A stretch of 64,000 bases of DNA from Halomonas sp. McH1-25. GTDB lineage: Bacteria > Pseudomonadota > Gammaproteobacteria > Pseudomonadales > Halomonadaceae. The notes below the pieces were generated by a model. It had not been told where the DNA came from, did not search any database, and saw only the letters and a list, made by a program, of their open reading frames with translations. This document shows, piece by piece, positions 39,994 to 48,257 of the stretch. Within the stretch, counting starts at the first letter, position 1; every line of letters starts with the position of its first letter. Location of the stretch: NCBI RefSeq assembly GCF_022348165.1, contig NZ_JAKRFI010000002.1, positions 124,001-188,000 of the forward strand. Direction: 5' to 3'. A program made the position numbers and the translations under genes.

Positions 39994-40382
39994 GTATTCA
40001 GCGCTACGGTACGGAAGGTGGCATTGGCACCGGTGGTCAGAAACTGCCCTTCGCCCGAGCCACCGAGGCCGGGGGATGGTTATTCGTATCCGGGCAGACA
40101 CCGATGCGTGACGGTGAAGTCGTCGAGGGCGGCATCGTCGAGCAGACCCGGCTGGCCTTCGACAACTGCCTGGCGATCATGCACGAGGCCGGATACGGCG
40201 TCGAGGACGTGGTTCACGTTACCGCCGTGCTCACCGACGCCCGCTACTTCGCCTCGTTCAACAAGGTCTTCGCCGAGGTCTTCGGCGGCCACCCGCCGGC
40301 GCGCATCTGTAGCGTTCAGGACCTGGTGGTCGACTGCAAGGTCGAGGTCGACGTCAAGTGCTATCGCGCCGATCGCGCCTAA
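39990..40382 (+). CDS. RidA family enamine/imine deaminase
   Basis: The 130-residue Rid/YjgF protein has the substrate arginine in PPARICSVQDLVVDCKVEVDVKCYR (R at about 107). Rid proteins hydrolyse the reactive 2-aminoacrylate-type imines released by PLP dehydratases and by oxidation of amino acids, which suits a cluster with a D-serine dehydratase-like enzyme. Its start overlaps the deacylase stop. Confidence 0.92.
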   Translation: MSIQRYGTEGGIGTGGQKLPFARATEAGGWLFVSGQTPMRDGEVVEGGIVEQTRLAFDNCLAIMHEAGYGVEDVVHVTAVLTDARYFASFNKVFAEVFGGHPPARICSVQDLVVDCKVEVDVKCYRADRA

Positions 40383-40558
40383 ACGCTATCGCAGACACCA
40401 TCACAGCCCAAGGGCGGCAACCTGCGGGCAAGGACACAGGCAACAAAAAGGCGCCGAGGCCCGGCAAGGCCCCGACGCCACTCGCTACAGCGGTAACCAC
40501 GTTCCTACCACTGCCTCGGTCGCGGCAACGACCGAGCCAACAAGTATAAGAGGCCTGT

Positions 40559-42052
40559 ATGAACAGTCATATCTTTCTCGGCACCTTCTTTGTCTACATC
40601 GCGTTGATGATCGGTTTCGGCTGGTGGGTATCCCGCCATAGCCGGGGCACAGGCGACGATTTCCTCCTCGGCGGGCGCAGCGTGCCGTTGTTTCTGACCG
40701 TCGGCACCACCGTAGCCACCATGGTCGGCACCGGCTCGAGCATGGGTGCGGTGGGGTTCGGCTACAGCAACGGCTGGGCCGGCGCACTCTATGGTATCGG
40801 CGGTGCCGTCGGTGTACTGCTGCTGGCGATATGTTTCGCACCGGTACGCCGCCTACGCTTCATGACCATGAGCGAGGAGCTGTCCTACTACGTTGGAGCC
40901 AACCGCATCGTGCGCAATATCGTCGCCGTGCTGATCTACCTGGCCTGTATCGGCTGGCTGGGCGCGCACATCCTCGGTGGCGGACTGTATCTGGCCTGGA
41001 TGGCCGATATCGACCCCAACCTGGCTAAAGTAATCGTGGCGCTCGGCTTCGGCGTCTACTGCGTCATCGGTGGCTACATGGCCGTCGTATGGACCGATAC
41101 CATCCAGGCCATCGTGCTGTTTTTTGGCTTTTTCCTGATGGCGGGTCTGGCACTGATCGAGGTAGGCGGCTTCGACGGCCTGAACGCTGGCATGGATGCT
41201 GCGGCAACCGGTTTCCTGGGCATCGACAAAATCGGTGGGCTGCCGGCACTCTCGCTGGCCACCGTGATCGCCGTTGGCGTGCTGGCCACGCCGTCGTTCC
41301 GCCAACGCATCTACTCCGGCAAGTCGGTGGGGTCGGTACGCCGCTCGTTTCTGATCACCGGCGGGTTGTACTTGGCGTTCTCGATCGTTCCCGCCGTTAT
41401 CGGCATGGCCACGCATGCCCTCAATCCTGATCTCGACAACAGCAACTTCGCCTTCCCCTTCCTGGCTACCGAGATACTCCCCCTGGGTCTGGGCCTGCTG
41501 CTGCTCGTCGCAGGATTGTCCGCCACCATGTCGAGTGCCAGCTCGGATGCTCTCGCCGGAGTCTCGACACTGATCCGGGATCTCTATGTGCTGGCTACAG
41601 GTCGTACGCCTTCGGCACGTAACGTCGTGCTCTATTCACGCCTGGCGCTGGTCGCCACCATCGGGCTGGCCCTGCTGTTCGCCCTGACCTCCGACAATGT
41701 CATCGGTTATATCACCAAGATGATCTCCACCGTCCTTGCCGGCATGTTCGTGTGCGGCATCCTGGGACGCTTCTGGCCACGCTATAACTGGCAGGGCGCG
41801 GTAGCCACGCTGCTCGGCGCCTCGATCACCTCGCTTCTGGTGATCGCCACCGACGCTTGGAGCGCTTTCTGGGGCAACCCCAGCATTCCCGCCGTGCTCG
41901 TCGCCACCCTCGGTGGTGTGATAGTGAGCCTGGTCACGCCAGCCTCCCGGGTCAGTAGCGCCGAGGCCTTGTCCAGGCTGAACCAGGAGCGCGAAAGAAT
42001 GGAGCACACGGTTGAGCCCGTCTTGACGCCCGGACCCTCTTCGCTTACCTGA
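40559..42052 (+). CDS. Sodium:solute symporter (SSS family)
   Basis: The 497-residue inner-membrane carrier has about 13 helices. It shows the SSS pattern with DDFLLGGRSVPLF after the first helix, GTGSSMGAVGFGY, the AVVWTDTIQAIVLFFGF helix and the ATMSSASSDALAGVSTLIRDLY Na+-site segment. By context it imports N-acyl-D-amino acids or D-amino acids, driven by the sodium gradient expected in a halophile; the substrate is inferred only. A 176-base gap separates it from ridA. Confidence 0.9.
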   Translation: MNSHIFLGTFFVYIALMIGFGWWVSRHSRGTGDDFLLGGRSVPLFLTVGTTVATMVGTGSSMGAVGFGYSNGWAGALYGIGGAVGVLLLAICFAPVRRLRFMTMSEELSYYVGANRIVRNIVAVLIYLACIGWLGAHILGGGLYLAWMADIDPNLAKVIVALGFGVYCVIGGYMAVVWTDTIQAIVLFFGFFLMAGLALIEVGGFDGLNAGMDAAATGFLGIDKIGGLPALSLATVIAVGVLATPSFRQRIYSGKSVGSVRRSFLITGGLYLAFSIVPAVIGMATHALNPDLDNSNFAFPFLATEILPLGLGLLLLVAGLSATMSSASSDALAGVSTLIRDLYVLATGRTPSARNVVLYSRLALVATIGLALLFALTSDNVIGYITKMISTVLAGMFVCGILGRFWPRYNWQGAVATLLGASITSLLVIATDAWSAFWGNPSIPAVLVATLGGVIVSLVTPASRVSSAEALSRLNQERERMEHTVEPVLTPGPSSLT

Positions 42053-42079
42053 AAAAACGTAACTTCAACACATATATAG

Positions 42080-42109
42080 CCGCCTTGACTAATGTGATAG
42101 TCAAGGCGG
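42080..42109 (+). terminator. Hairpin after the SSS symporter gene
   Basis: CCGCCTTGACTA-atgtga-TAGTCAAGGCGG is a perfect 12-pair stem 27 bases after the stop codon. The following AAATTTACT is only weakly T-rich. Confidence 0.72.
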
Positions 42110-42301
42110 AAATTTACTCAACACAACAAAACAAAACCCAAATTAAATTATGTTTATTTGATTTTATCTCGAAAACCAACCTAGCTTTAAGTCGTCAGTT
42201 GAACAAAGCAATACTCATCGACCTTTGGCAATAGGCAGGTAATTCGGTTTACGGACCAACCGATATTGCCTCTCATCGTTATCTGCATCAAGGAGGTACG
42301 C

Positions 42302-42631
42302 ATGAAACGCAACTGGATTCACGGTATTGGCGGCACTCTCGTCGCTTTCTCCCTGCTAAGTGCTGGTGGTGCTTTCGCTCAGGATAACAGCTTCAATGAT
42401 TGGGATGCCGATGGTAGTGGCACCATCGATTACGAAGAATGGGACGCCGGCTTCGATGACGAAAGCACCTTCGATAGCTGGGATGCCAATGACGATAACA
42501 TGCTCGATGAGCAAGAGTATGGCGAAGGCATCTATAATACCTACGACGAAGATGACAGCGGCGATCTCGACGAAGACGAATACGGCGCCTTCCAGGACGA
42601 TGCCGGTGACGAAGGTTTCTGGGACATATAA
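42302..42631 (+). CDS. Exported EF-hand protein
   Basis: The 109-residue protein has a signal peptide (MKRNWIHGIGGTLVAFSLLSAGGAFAQ, cut near 26-27) and three EF-hand-like loops: DWDADGSGTIDYEEW, SWDANDDNMLDEQEY and TYDEDDSGDLDEDEY, each with the D-x-D-x-S/N-G pattern and a closing Glu. The mature chain is strongly acidic. It probably binds calcium in the periplasm; a partner or role is unknown. ATG 42302 follows AAGGAGGTACGC. It precedes a PRC-barrel gene, with a terminator between. Confidence 0.9.
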   Translation: MKRNWIHGIGGTLVAFSLLSAGGAFAQDNSFNDWDADGSGTIDYEEWDAGFDDESTFDSWDANDDNMLDEQEYGEGIYNTYDEDDSGDLDEDEYGAFQDDAGDEGFWDI

Positions 42632-42657
42632 TACGCTTCCATGTCCAAAGCTCGATA

Positions 42658-42684
42658 AAGCGGGAGATCTTATCTCTCGCTTTT
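42658..42684 (+). terminator. Terminator after the EF-hand gene
   Basis: AGCGGGAGAT-ctt-ATCTCTCGCT (one G-U pair) is followed by a run of T. Confidence 0.85.
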
Positions 42685-42724
42685 TTGCGTTCAACTCGGC
42701 AACTTAAATTTCAAGGAGAGTTAC

Positions 42725-43546
42725 ATGTCAAGGTTCAAGAAGAGCGCCACTGTACTGACTATTTCTTTTCTTTCCAGTTTTTATTTATCGCCAGCAAGTG
42801 CCCAGGAAAACAATAATCAAGCTAACAATCAAGCAGGCAATAGCTCACAAGCAAATCAATCACAGAGCGCCTCGGCACAGAACAAGCAGGGTAATATCCG
42901 TCCAATTGGTCAGTGGAATTACCAAAAACTTTACCAGAGTGGCGGCATGCGTGCCGACCGATTGCTCGAGGCGGATGTTCTCGGAGCCAATGGCGATGAG
43001 ATCGGCAGCGTCGAGAATGCCATCCTCAACCAGGATAATCGGATCGTTGCGCTGATTGCCGAGGTGGGTGGTATCTGGGATATCGGCGATACCCATGTCG
43101 CAATCCCCTGGCAGGAAATCGAACTGACCGATACCGGCATACGGGCACCTGTCAGCGAGGATAATATCGATGACTACGGGCTGTTCGACGAAGCGTATGT
43201 GACACGTCAAGACCTCAGTCATGCAAACCAAGTAGAGGACGACGTGATGACCGGGCCACGTACCTGGAAAATCACCGACCTGCTCAACGACTACGCCAGC
43301 ATCGATGATGGCGAGGGTTATGGTTACGTGACCAATGCGCTGTTTTCCAAGGAAGGCATCCTGCAGGCGCTGGTCATCGATCCGTCGGAGGAACGCTACG
43401 GTCAAGGTCCGTATGCTTACCCCTTCTATGGTTACGAGCAGGACTGGAACCCGGGTTCCAGTTCGTACCAGATTTCGTACTCCTCGGAAGAGGTCAAGCA
43501 GCTGCCGGCCTTCGATTATGCGAAGTATCCCGGTCCCTGGAACTGA
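42725..43546 (+). CDS. Exported PRC-barrel protein
   Basis: The 273-residue protein has a signal peptide (cut near 27, after SPASAQ) and a Gln/Asn/Ser-rich linker (28-60). It has two PRC-barrel-like units at about 77-140 (LEADVLGANGDEIGSVENAILNQDNRIVALIAEVGG) and 178-230 (ITDLLNDYASIDDGEGYGYVTNALFSKEGILQALVID), and a Tyr/Pro-rich tail. Such exported PRC-barrel proteins are common in halophiles and rhizobia but have no settled function. AAGGAG precedes ATG 42725. Confidence 0.85.
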   Translation: MSRFKKSATVLTISFLSSFYLSPASAQENNNQANNQAGNSSQANQSQSASAQNKQGNIRPIGQWNYQKLYQSGGMRADRLLEADVLGANGDEIGSVENAILNQDNRIVALIAEVGGIWDIGDTHVAIPWQEIELTDTGIRAPVSEDNIDDYGLFDEAYVTRQDLSHANQVEDDVMTGPRTWKITDLLNDYASIDDGEGYGYVTNALFSKEGILQALVIDPSEERYGQGPYAYPFYGYEQDWNPGSSSYQISYSSEEVKQLPAFDYAKYPGPWN

Positions 43547-43560
43547 GTTGCAACCAAACG

Positions 43561-43588
43561 GCCCGGTGAATGGCACGCTCGCCGGGCT
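43561..43588 (+). terminator. Terminator after the PRC-barrel gene
   Basis: GCCCGGTGA-atggcacgc-TCGCCGGGC (one G-U pair) followed by TTTA, in the gap between this gene and the convergent allA. Confidence 0.75.
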
Positions 43589-43602
43589 TTATCGTGGTAC
43601 GC

Positions 43603-44091
43603 TCAGCTCAGCGACACGCGCACTTCCAGAGGATGCTCGTCGCAATTGTTCCCCAGCCCGCCACGGTCGACGACCAGGAACTCTCCTTCACGATCGAGCA
43701 CCGACTGAATGGCATGCCAGGTGCCGGCCCGGTAGTTCACGCCCTGCCGGCCGTCGGTAACGAAGGCGCGTACCTGTTGCGGATCGATCGACTCGCCGGG
43801 CGGCGCCACCACGACCAGGAAACGCTCCTCGTGCAATGGCATGAACGCCTGGCTGCCTTGCGGATGGCGTTCGAGAAAACCGAGCGTCAGCGGCATCTCG
43901 ACCGGCTGGCTGACGAAAATGCTGATCAGCGTATGTGCCTCGTCTCCCAGCGTCTCGACCCTGGCCAGATCGTGATAGCGGCGGGTGCGTCCGGCATTGA
44001 TGGGAAAGTAGTCGGCCGTACGCGTATCGATGACATCGCCGAACGGCGCGAAGGCCTCCGGTGTCAGCGGCTGTGCGGTGAGTTCCAGCAT
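43603..44091 (-). CDS. allA: Ureidoglycolate lyase
   Basis: The 162-residue AllA-type protein (cupin-like) splits ureidoglycolate to glyoxylate and urea, the last step of allantoin use. It has the family start LTAQPLTPEAFAPFGDVID, the SIFVSQPVEMPLTLGFLERHPQGSQAFMPLHEERFLVVVAPPG core and GVNYRAGTWHAIQSVLDREGEFLVVDRGG. ATG 44091 follows GAGGAG; the longer reading to 44130 is rejected. It lies 10 bases after allE and is translated from the same message. Confidence 0.94.
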   Translation of the reverse strand: MLELTAQPLTPEAFAPFGDVIDTRTADYFPINAGRTRRYHDLARVETLGDEAHTLISIFVSQPVEMPLTLGFLERHPQGSQAFMPLHEERFLVVVAPPGESIDPQQVRAFVTDGRQGVNYRAGTWHAIQSVLDREGEFLVVDRGGLGNNCDEHPLEVRVSLS

Positions 44092-44101
44092 GCGTTTCTC
44101 C

Positions 44102-44947
44102 TCAGCGTCCACGGTAAGCCGACGAGGCATTGAGCTTCATGTGGCGATTCACGTCTTTATAGAGAAGATAACGGAACGGTCCCGGGCCACCGGCATAACA
44201 TGCCTGCGGACAGAACGCGCGCAGCCACATGTAATCTCCCGCCTCGACCTCCACCCAGTCCTGATTGAGGTGATAGACGGCCTTGCCTTCCAGCACGTAG
44301 AGGCCGTGCTCCATGACGTGCGTCTCGTCGAAGGGAATCACCCCGCCGGGCTGGAAGGTGACGATGGTCACGTGCATGTCGTGACGCAGATCCGTCGGAT
44401 CGACGAAGCGAGTCGTGGCCCAGACGCCGTCGGTCTCCGGCATCGGCGTCGGCGCGATGTCGTTCTCGTTGGTAACGAAGGCCTCCGGCACCTCGATGCC
44501 CTCGACATGTTCATAGGCCTTGCGGATCCAATGGAAGCGCACCACCTGGTCGCTGGCATTCCGGACCTGCCAGTCGCATCCCGGCGGCAAAAACGCATAA
44601 CCGCCCGGCTGCATGACATAACGCTCGCCCCTGAGGATCAACGTTAGCTCGCCTTCCACCACGAACAGTACGCCCTCGGCGCCGCTATCCAACTCCGGCC
44701 TGTCGCTGCCGCCACCCGGCGAGACTTCCATGATGTACTGCGAAAACGTCTCGGAGAATCCCGACATGGGTCGCGACAATACCCACAACCGAGTGCCCTC
44801 CCAAAACGGCAGGTAGCTGGTCACGATGTCGCGCAACACACCCTTGGGAATGATCGCGTAGGCTTCGGTGAAAACCGCCCGGTCAGACAGCATCTGCGTC
44901 TGGGGGGGCAGGCCGCCCTTGGGGGAGTAATAGGTTCGTTGTGCCAT
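44102..44947 (-). CDS. allE: (S)-ureidoglycine aminohydrolase
   Basis: The 281-residue bicupin (YlbA/UGlyAH family) converts (S)-ureidoglycine to (S)-ureidoglycolate and ammonia. The C-terminal cupin carries the Mn site in DETHVMEHGLYVLEGKAVYHLNQDWVEVEAGDYMWLRAFCPQACYAGG (Glu, His, His and Gln ligands). It releases ammonia, so it is a nitrogen-yielding step. It begins the allE-allA transcript behind a TTGTATACAA element at 45076. Confidence 0.94.
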   Translation of the reverse strand: MAQRTYYSPKGGLPPQTQMLSDRAVFTEAYAIIPKGVLRDIVTSYLPFWEGTRLWVLSRPMSGFSETFSQYIMEVSPGGGSDRPELDSGAEGVLFVVEGELTLILRGERYVMQPGGYAFLPPGCDWQVRNASDQVVRFHWIRKAYEHVEGIEVPEAFVTNENDIAPTPMPETDGVWATTRFVDPTDLRHDMHVTIVTFQPGGVIPFDETHVMEHGLYVLEGKAVYHLNQDWVEVEAGDYMWLRAFCPQACYAGGPGPFRYLLYKDVNRHMKLNASSAYRGR

Positions 44948-45075
44948 TTTATTCCTTGTCTTTCAGAAGCGGGGCTGCCGTACCCGAGAGCACGTGATGC
45001 CAGCGCTGGCTAGCCGCATTGCCGTCTTATCAGAGCCAGTAAGGTTAGGGGCGTAGAAGACAATATCAGCTAGCA

Positions 45076-45085
45076 TTGTATACAA
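45076..45085. promoter_or_regulatory. TTGTATACAA operator upstream of allE
   Basis: TTGTATACAA is a perfect ten-base palindrome 129 bases before the allE start. It is the best copy of the element repeated at five promoters of this island and has the form often bound by FCD-type GntR regulators. Confidence 0.7.
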
Positions 45086-45150
45086 ACAATGCCTATCCAG
45101 AACAAGCCGCTCCCATGCCCTCTCGGATTCGGCCCAGCACCATCTGTCTT

Positions 45151-45879
45151 TTACAGCACGGAAGCGATGAATTGTCGAAGCTCGGCCGTCTTGGGATCCT
45201 TGAATAGTGTTTGCGGATCGCCCTGCTCGTGGATACGGCCCTGATGCATGAACACCACCCGATTACTGACATCCTGAGCAAACTTCATTTCATGCGTTAC
45301 CAGTATCAGTGTCATGCCTTCCCGGGCCAAGGCTTCCAACACACGCAGCACCTCGCCCACCAGTTCCGGGTCCAGTGCCGACGTTACCTCGTCGCAAAGC
45401 AGTACCTTGGGATTCATGGCCAGGGCGCGTGCGATCGCCACGCGCTGCTGTTGCCCTCCGGAAAGCTGGGCGGGATAGGCATCGAATTTTTCGAGCAGGC
45501 CAACCTTGTCGAGCACCTCGCGGGCCACACGCTCGGTTTTGGCCTTGTCTTCCTGCCGGACGATTACCGGAGCGAGCATGACATTCTCGCCGACCGTCTT
45601 GTGCGGAAAAAGGTTGAAGCTTTGGAATACCATGCCGACGTTCTTGCTCAGCTCGCCGGGTGACATCGCTTTTCCGTCGAGATACTGGTCAGCGATGCGA
45701 ATCGTGCCTTTGTCATGCCGCTCGAGTTGGTTCAGGCAACGCAGGAAAGTGCTCTTGCCCGAGCCGCTGCGCCCGATAATGGCAACGACCTCGCCAGCCT
45801 CGACATCCAGGTCGATCCCCTTGAGCACTTCGAGATCGCCAAAAGACTTGTGCAGATCGTTAACGGATACCAGAGCCAT
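45151..45879 (-). CDS. Polar amino acid ABC transporter ATPase
   Basis: The 242-residue ATPase has Walker A GRSGSGKS (about 36-43), signature LSGGQQQR, Walker [13 protein letters not shown] (an unusual Val in place of Pro after Glu) and VTHEMKF. It powers the importer encoded by the two permease genes upstream. ATG 45879 is the family start; it overlaps the permease gene by 20 bases. The substrate may be a ureide or an amino acid; the position in the allantoin island suggests the former, but the sequence does not decide. Confidence 0.9.
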   Translation of the reverse strand: MALVSVNDLHKSFGDLEVLKGIDLDVEAGEVVAIIGRSGSGKSTFLRCLNQLERHDKGTIRIADQYLDGKAMSPGELSKNVGMVFQSFNLFPHKTVGENVMLAPVIVRQEDKAKTERVAREVLDKVGLLEKFDAYPAQLSGGQQQRVAIARALAMNPKVLLCDEVTSALDPELVGEVLRVLEALAREGMTLILVTHEMKFAQDVSNRVVFMHQGRIHEQGDPQTLFKDPKTAELRQFIASVL

Positions 45880-46516
45880 AGAGCTTTCTCTCCAGGTGAC
45901 GCGCATAGCAGGACAATGGATAGCACAGCGCGAAATAGACCAGCGCCACCAGTGCGAAAATGGTGAAGGGGGCAAACGCGGCATTATTGAGCATGGTGCC
46001 GGCCTTGGTCAGTTCGACAAAGCCGATCACCGAAGCCAGCGCGGTCCCTTTTATAACTTGTACCGAAAAGCCCACGGTGGGGGGAACCGATAGACGCAGT
46101 GCTTGCGGCAGGATGATGTGGCGCATCGACTGCATGTAATTCATGCCGAGCACGCGCGAGGCCTGCCACTGACCGCTGGGAACCGCTTCGACGCAACCGC
46201 GCCAGATATCACAGAGGAAGGCACTGGTGAACAGCGTCAGTGCAACGCTCGCTGCCGTCCATGCCGAAACGTCGAACCCCAGCGCCGCGGCACCGAAAAA
46301 GGCCAGGAAAAGCTGCATCAATAGCGGCGTACCTTGAAACAGATCGACGTAAACACTGGCCAGCAGCCTGAGTGGCTTGAGACTGGACAGCCGCAGCAAG
46401 GTCAACAGCATGCCCAGCGTCGCTCCGCCGGCGAAGGCGATCAATGACAATACAATAGTCCAGCGCGCAGCCAGAAGCAGATTGCGAACGATGTCCCACA
46501 AAGTGAACTCGATCAT
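45860..46516 (-). CDS. Polar amino acid ABC transporter permease 2
   Basis: The 218-residue permease has about five helices. It has the His/Glu/Gln/Arg/opine permease core with VYVDLFQGTPLLMQLFLAFFG (about 56-76) and the EAA loop QASRVLGMNYMQSMRHIILPQALR (about 118-142). It overlaps both neighbours by a few bases, consistent with one translational unit. Confidence 0.9.
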   Translation of the reverse strand: MIEFTLWDIVRNLLLAARWTIVLSLIAFAGGATLGMLLTLLRLSSLKPLRLLASVYVDLFQGTPLLMQLFLAFFGAAALGFDVSAWTAASVALTLFTSAFLCDIWRGCVEAVPSGQWQASRVLGMNYMQSMRHIILPQALRLSVPPTVGFSVQVIKGTALASVIGFVELTKAGTMLNNAAFAPFTIFALVALVYFALCYPLSCYARHLERKLYGSGIR

Positions 46517-47184
46517 GCGTTACCTCCTTGTCTGAAGGCGAACGCCCGCCGCCCGACAAATCCGAAGGCCTGACGCATGCCGACCGCCAGGAGCAAGTAG
46601 ATCAGCGTGACGACGAGGTACACTTCGAAACCGCGAAAATTACGCGACTGGATGAAATTGGCCGCATAGGTAAGGTCGAATACGGAGATCTGTGAGACCA
46701 CCGCAGAGCCCAGCATAACGATGATGCATTGGCTGGTCAGAGCCGGATAGATACGCGCAAACGCAGGAATCAGTACGACATGGCGATAGCTTTGCAGCCG
46801 CGACATGCCCAGCGCCCTAGCCGCTTCCAACTGCCCCCGGTCGGTTGCCTCGATACCTGCGCGCAGGATTTCTGCCGAGTAGGCGCCCAGGTTGAGGGTC
46901 ATTGCCAGAAAAGCTGCGAACAATGCACTGATCTTGAACCCCAGCGCCGATAGCCCGAAGAACAGGAAAAACAACTGGACGATGAAGGGCGTATTTCGAG
47001 TCACCTCGACATAACCGCCGAGCATCCGCCCCAGTAGGCTGGCCTTCCCGCTACGCACATACGCCACGAGGCTTGCCAGCCCAAGGCCGGCAAGCGTGCT
47101 GATTGCAGTCAGTACGACGGTCGTGACGAAACCCTGGACCAGCTCCCCGGCATACGGAACGAGCGTGGAAAAATCCAGTTCCAT
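46513..47184 (-). CDS. Polar amino acid ABC transporter permease 1
   Basis: The 223-residue permease has the core VEVTRNTPFIVQLFFLFFG (about 59-77) and the EAA loop EAARALGMSRLQSYRHVVLIPAFAR (about 115-140). The start ATG 47184 (MELDFSTL) follows GAGGTGGTG; the longer reading to 47250 overlaps the binding-protein gene. It ends with a four-base overlap with the next permease. Confidence 0.9.
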   Translation of the reverse strand: MELDFSTLVPYAGELVQGFVTTVVLTAISTLAGLGLASLVAYVRSGKASLLGRMLGGYVEVTRNTPFIVQLFFLFFGLSALGFKISALFAAFLAMTLNLGAYSAEILRAGIEATDRGQLEAARALGMSRLQSYRHVVLIPAFARIYPALTSQCIIVMLGSAVVSQISVFDLTYAANFIQSRNFRGFEVYLVVTLIYLLLAVGMRQAFGFVGRRAFAFRQGGNA

Positions 47185-47191
47185 CACCACC

Positions 47192-48019
47192 TCAGCTTCC
47201 GAAACTTTCGGGCAGGCTGGTGTGGAACCACTTCTGAGAGAGCGATTCAAGCGTTCCGTTCTGCTTGGCCTGCTCGATCAACGCGTTGACCTTGGCCTTG
47301 AGTTCGTCATTGCCTTGGCTCAAGCCGATATAGCAGGGCGAATCCTTGATCTGAAAGACCATTTTCGGGGCACGCTGGCTCTCGCGCTCGGCAATCTGCG
47401 CCGCAACGACATTGCCGGTAGCAATGTAATCGACCTGTCCCGAGAGAAACGCGGAAATGGTGGTTGCATTGTCCTCGAAACGTTTGATCGTCGTATCGCC
47501 AGGCGCAAGCCCGGTGAGTTCCATGTCCTCGACCGAGCCTCGGGTCACCCCGATCGTCTTGCCAGCCAGACCTGCCGGCTCTTCGATCTGTTCCGCCTGC
47601 TCAGTGCCGAACACACCAAGGAAGAAAGGGGCGTAGGCCTCCGAGAAATCGATTACGGCGGCCCGCTCGGGGTTCTTGCCCAGGCTCGAAATCACCAGGT
47701 CGACCTTATCGGTCTGCAGAAACGGGATACGATTGGCGCTGGTGACCGTGACCAAATCGAGGTTTACGTCCATCTGCTCGGCCAGATACTCGGCCATGTC
47801 GATGTCGTAGCCCTGAGGTTGCAAGTCGGTACCCACCGAACCGAATGGGGGGAAATCCTGGGGCACGGCGACACGCAGGGTGCCACGTTGTTCGATATCG
47901 GCAAGACTGCTGGCCAGCGCCGATGTGCTGGCGGCAATAGCGGAAATCGAAGCCAGCACCAGCAAGCCGGAGGCCAGAGCGCCTTTGAAAGTTTTGAGGA
48001 TCCGCTGCGGTTTGTGCAT
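47192..48019 (-). CDS. Periplasmic solute-binding protein of the ureide-island ABC importer
   Basis: The 275-residue family 3 binding protein has a signal peptide (cut near 36, after TSALA) and the lobes SSLADIEQRGTLRVAVPQDFPPFG, GYDIDMAEYLAEQM, FLQTDKVDLVISSLGKNPERAAVIDFSEAYAPFFLGVFG and GKTIGVTRGSVEDMEL. The class imports polar amino acids and related small polar molecules. It is first in its operon, behind a sigma-54 element 37 bases away. Confidence 0.9.
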   Translation of the reverse strand: MHKPQRILKTFKGALASGLLVLASISAIAASTSALASSLADIEQRGTLRVAVPQDFPPFGSVGTDLQPQGYDIDMAEYLAEQMDVNLDLVTVTSANRIPFLQTDKVDLVISSLGKNPERAAVIDFSEAYAPFFLGVFGTEQAEQIEEPAGLAGKTIGVTRGSVEDMELTGLAPGDTTIKRFEDNATTISAFLSGQVDYIATGNVVAAQIAERESQRAPKMVFQIKDSPCYIGLSQGNDELKAKVNALIEQAKQNGTLESLSQKWFHTSLPESFGS

Positions 48020-48055
48020 GAAAGAACTCCCTTGGAGTCAGTTGATTAGCATGGC

Positions 48056-48071
48056 TGCAACAACTGTCCCA
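48056..48071 (-). promoter_or_regulatory. Sigma-54 promoter of the ureide-island ABC importer
   Basis: On the minus strand TGGGACAGTTGTTGCA matches TGGCAC-R-N4-TTGCW at 15 of 16 positions with GG and GC ten bases apart. It predicts transcription from about 48046 and a leader near 27 bases. I found no complete NtrC palindrome in the short upstream gap. Confidence 0.78.
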
Positions 48072-48257
48072 CATGCAGCCAACAAGAAACTTTCGTTTCA
48101 CTAACCAGCAATCCTCATGCCAACAGGCAACGTTTGCGTATAAAACGGGGGCTAGAGAGGCAAAGGCAGAATATAGAAGCCAGGAGTATGGCCGAGAGGC
48201 ACCAGACTGGCGCCATCAGGAACAGGCTTGCACCGGTTTAGCGCGACTTGGTGGAGG

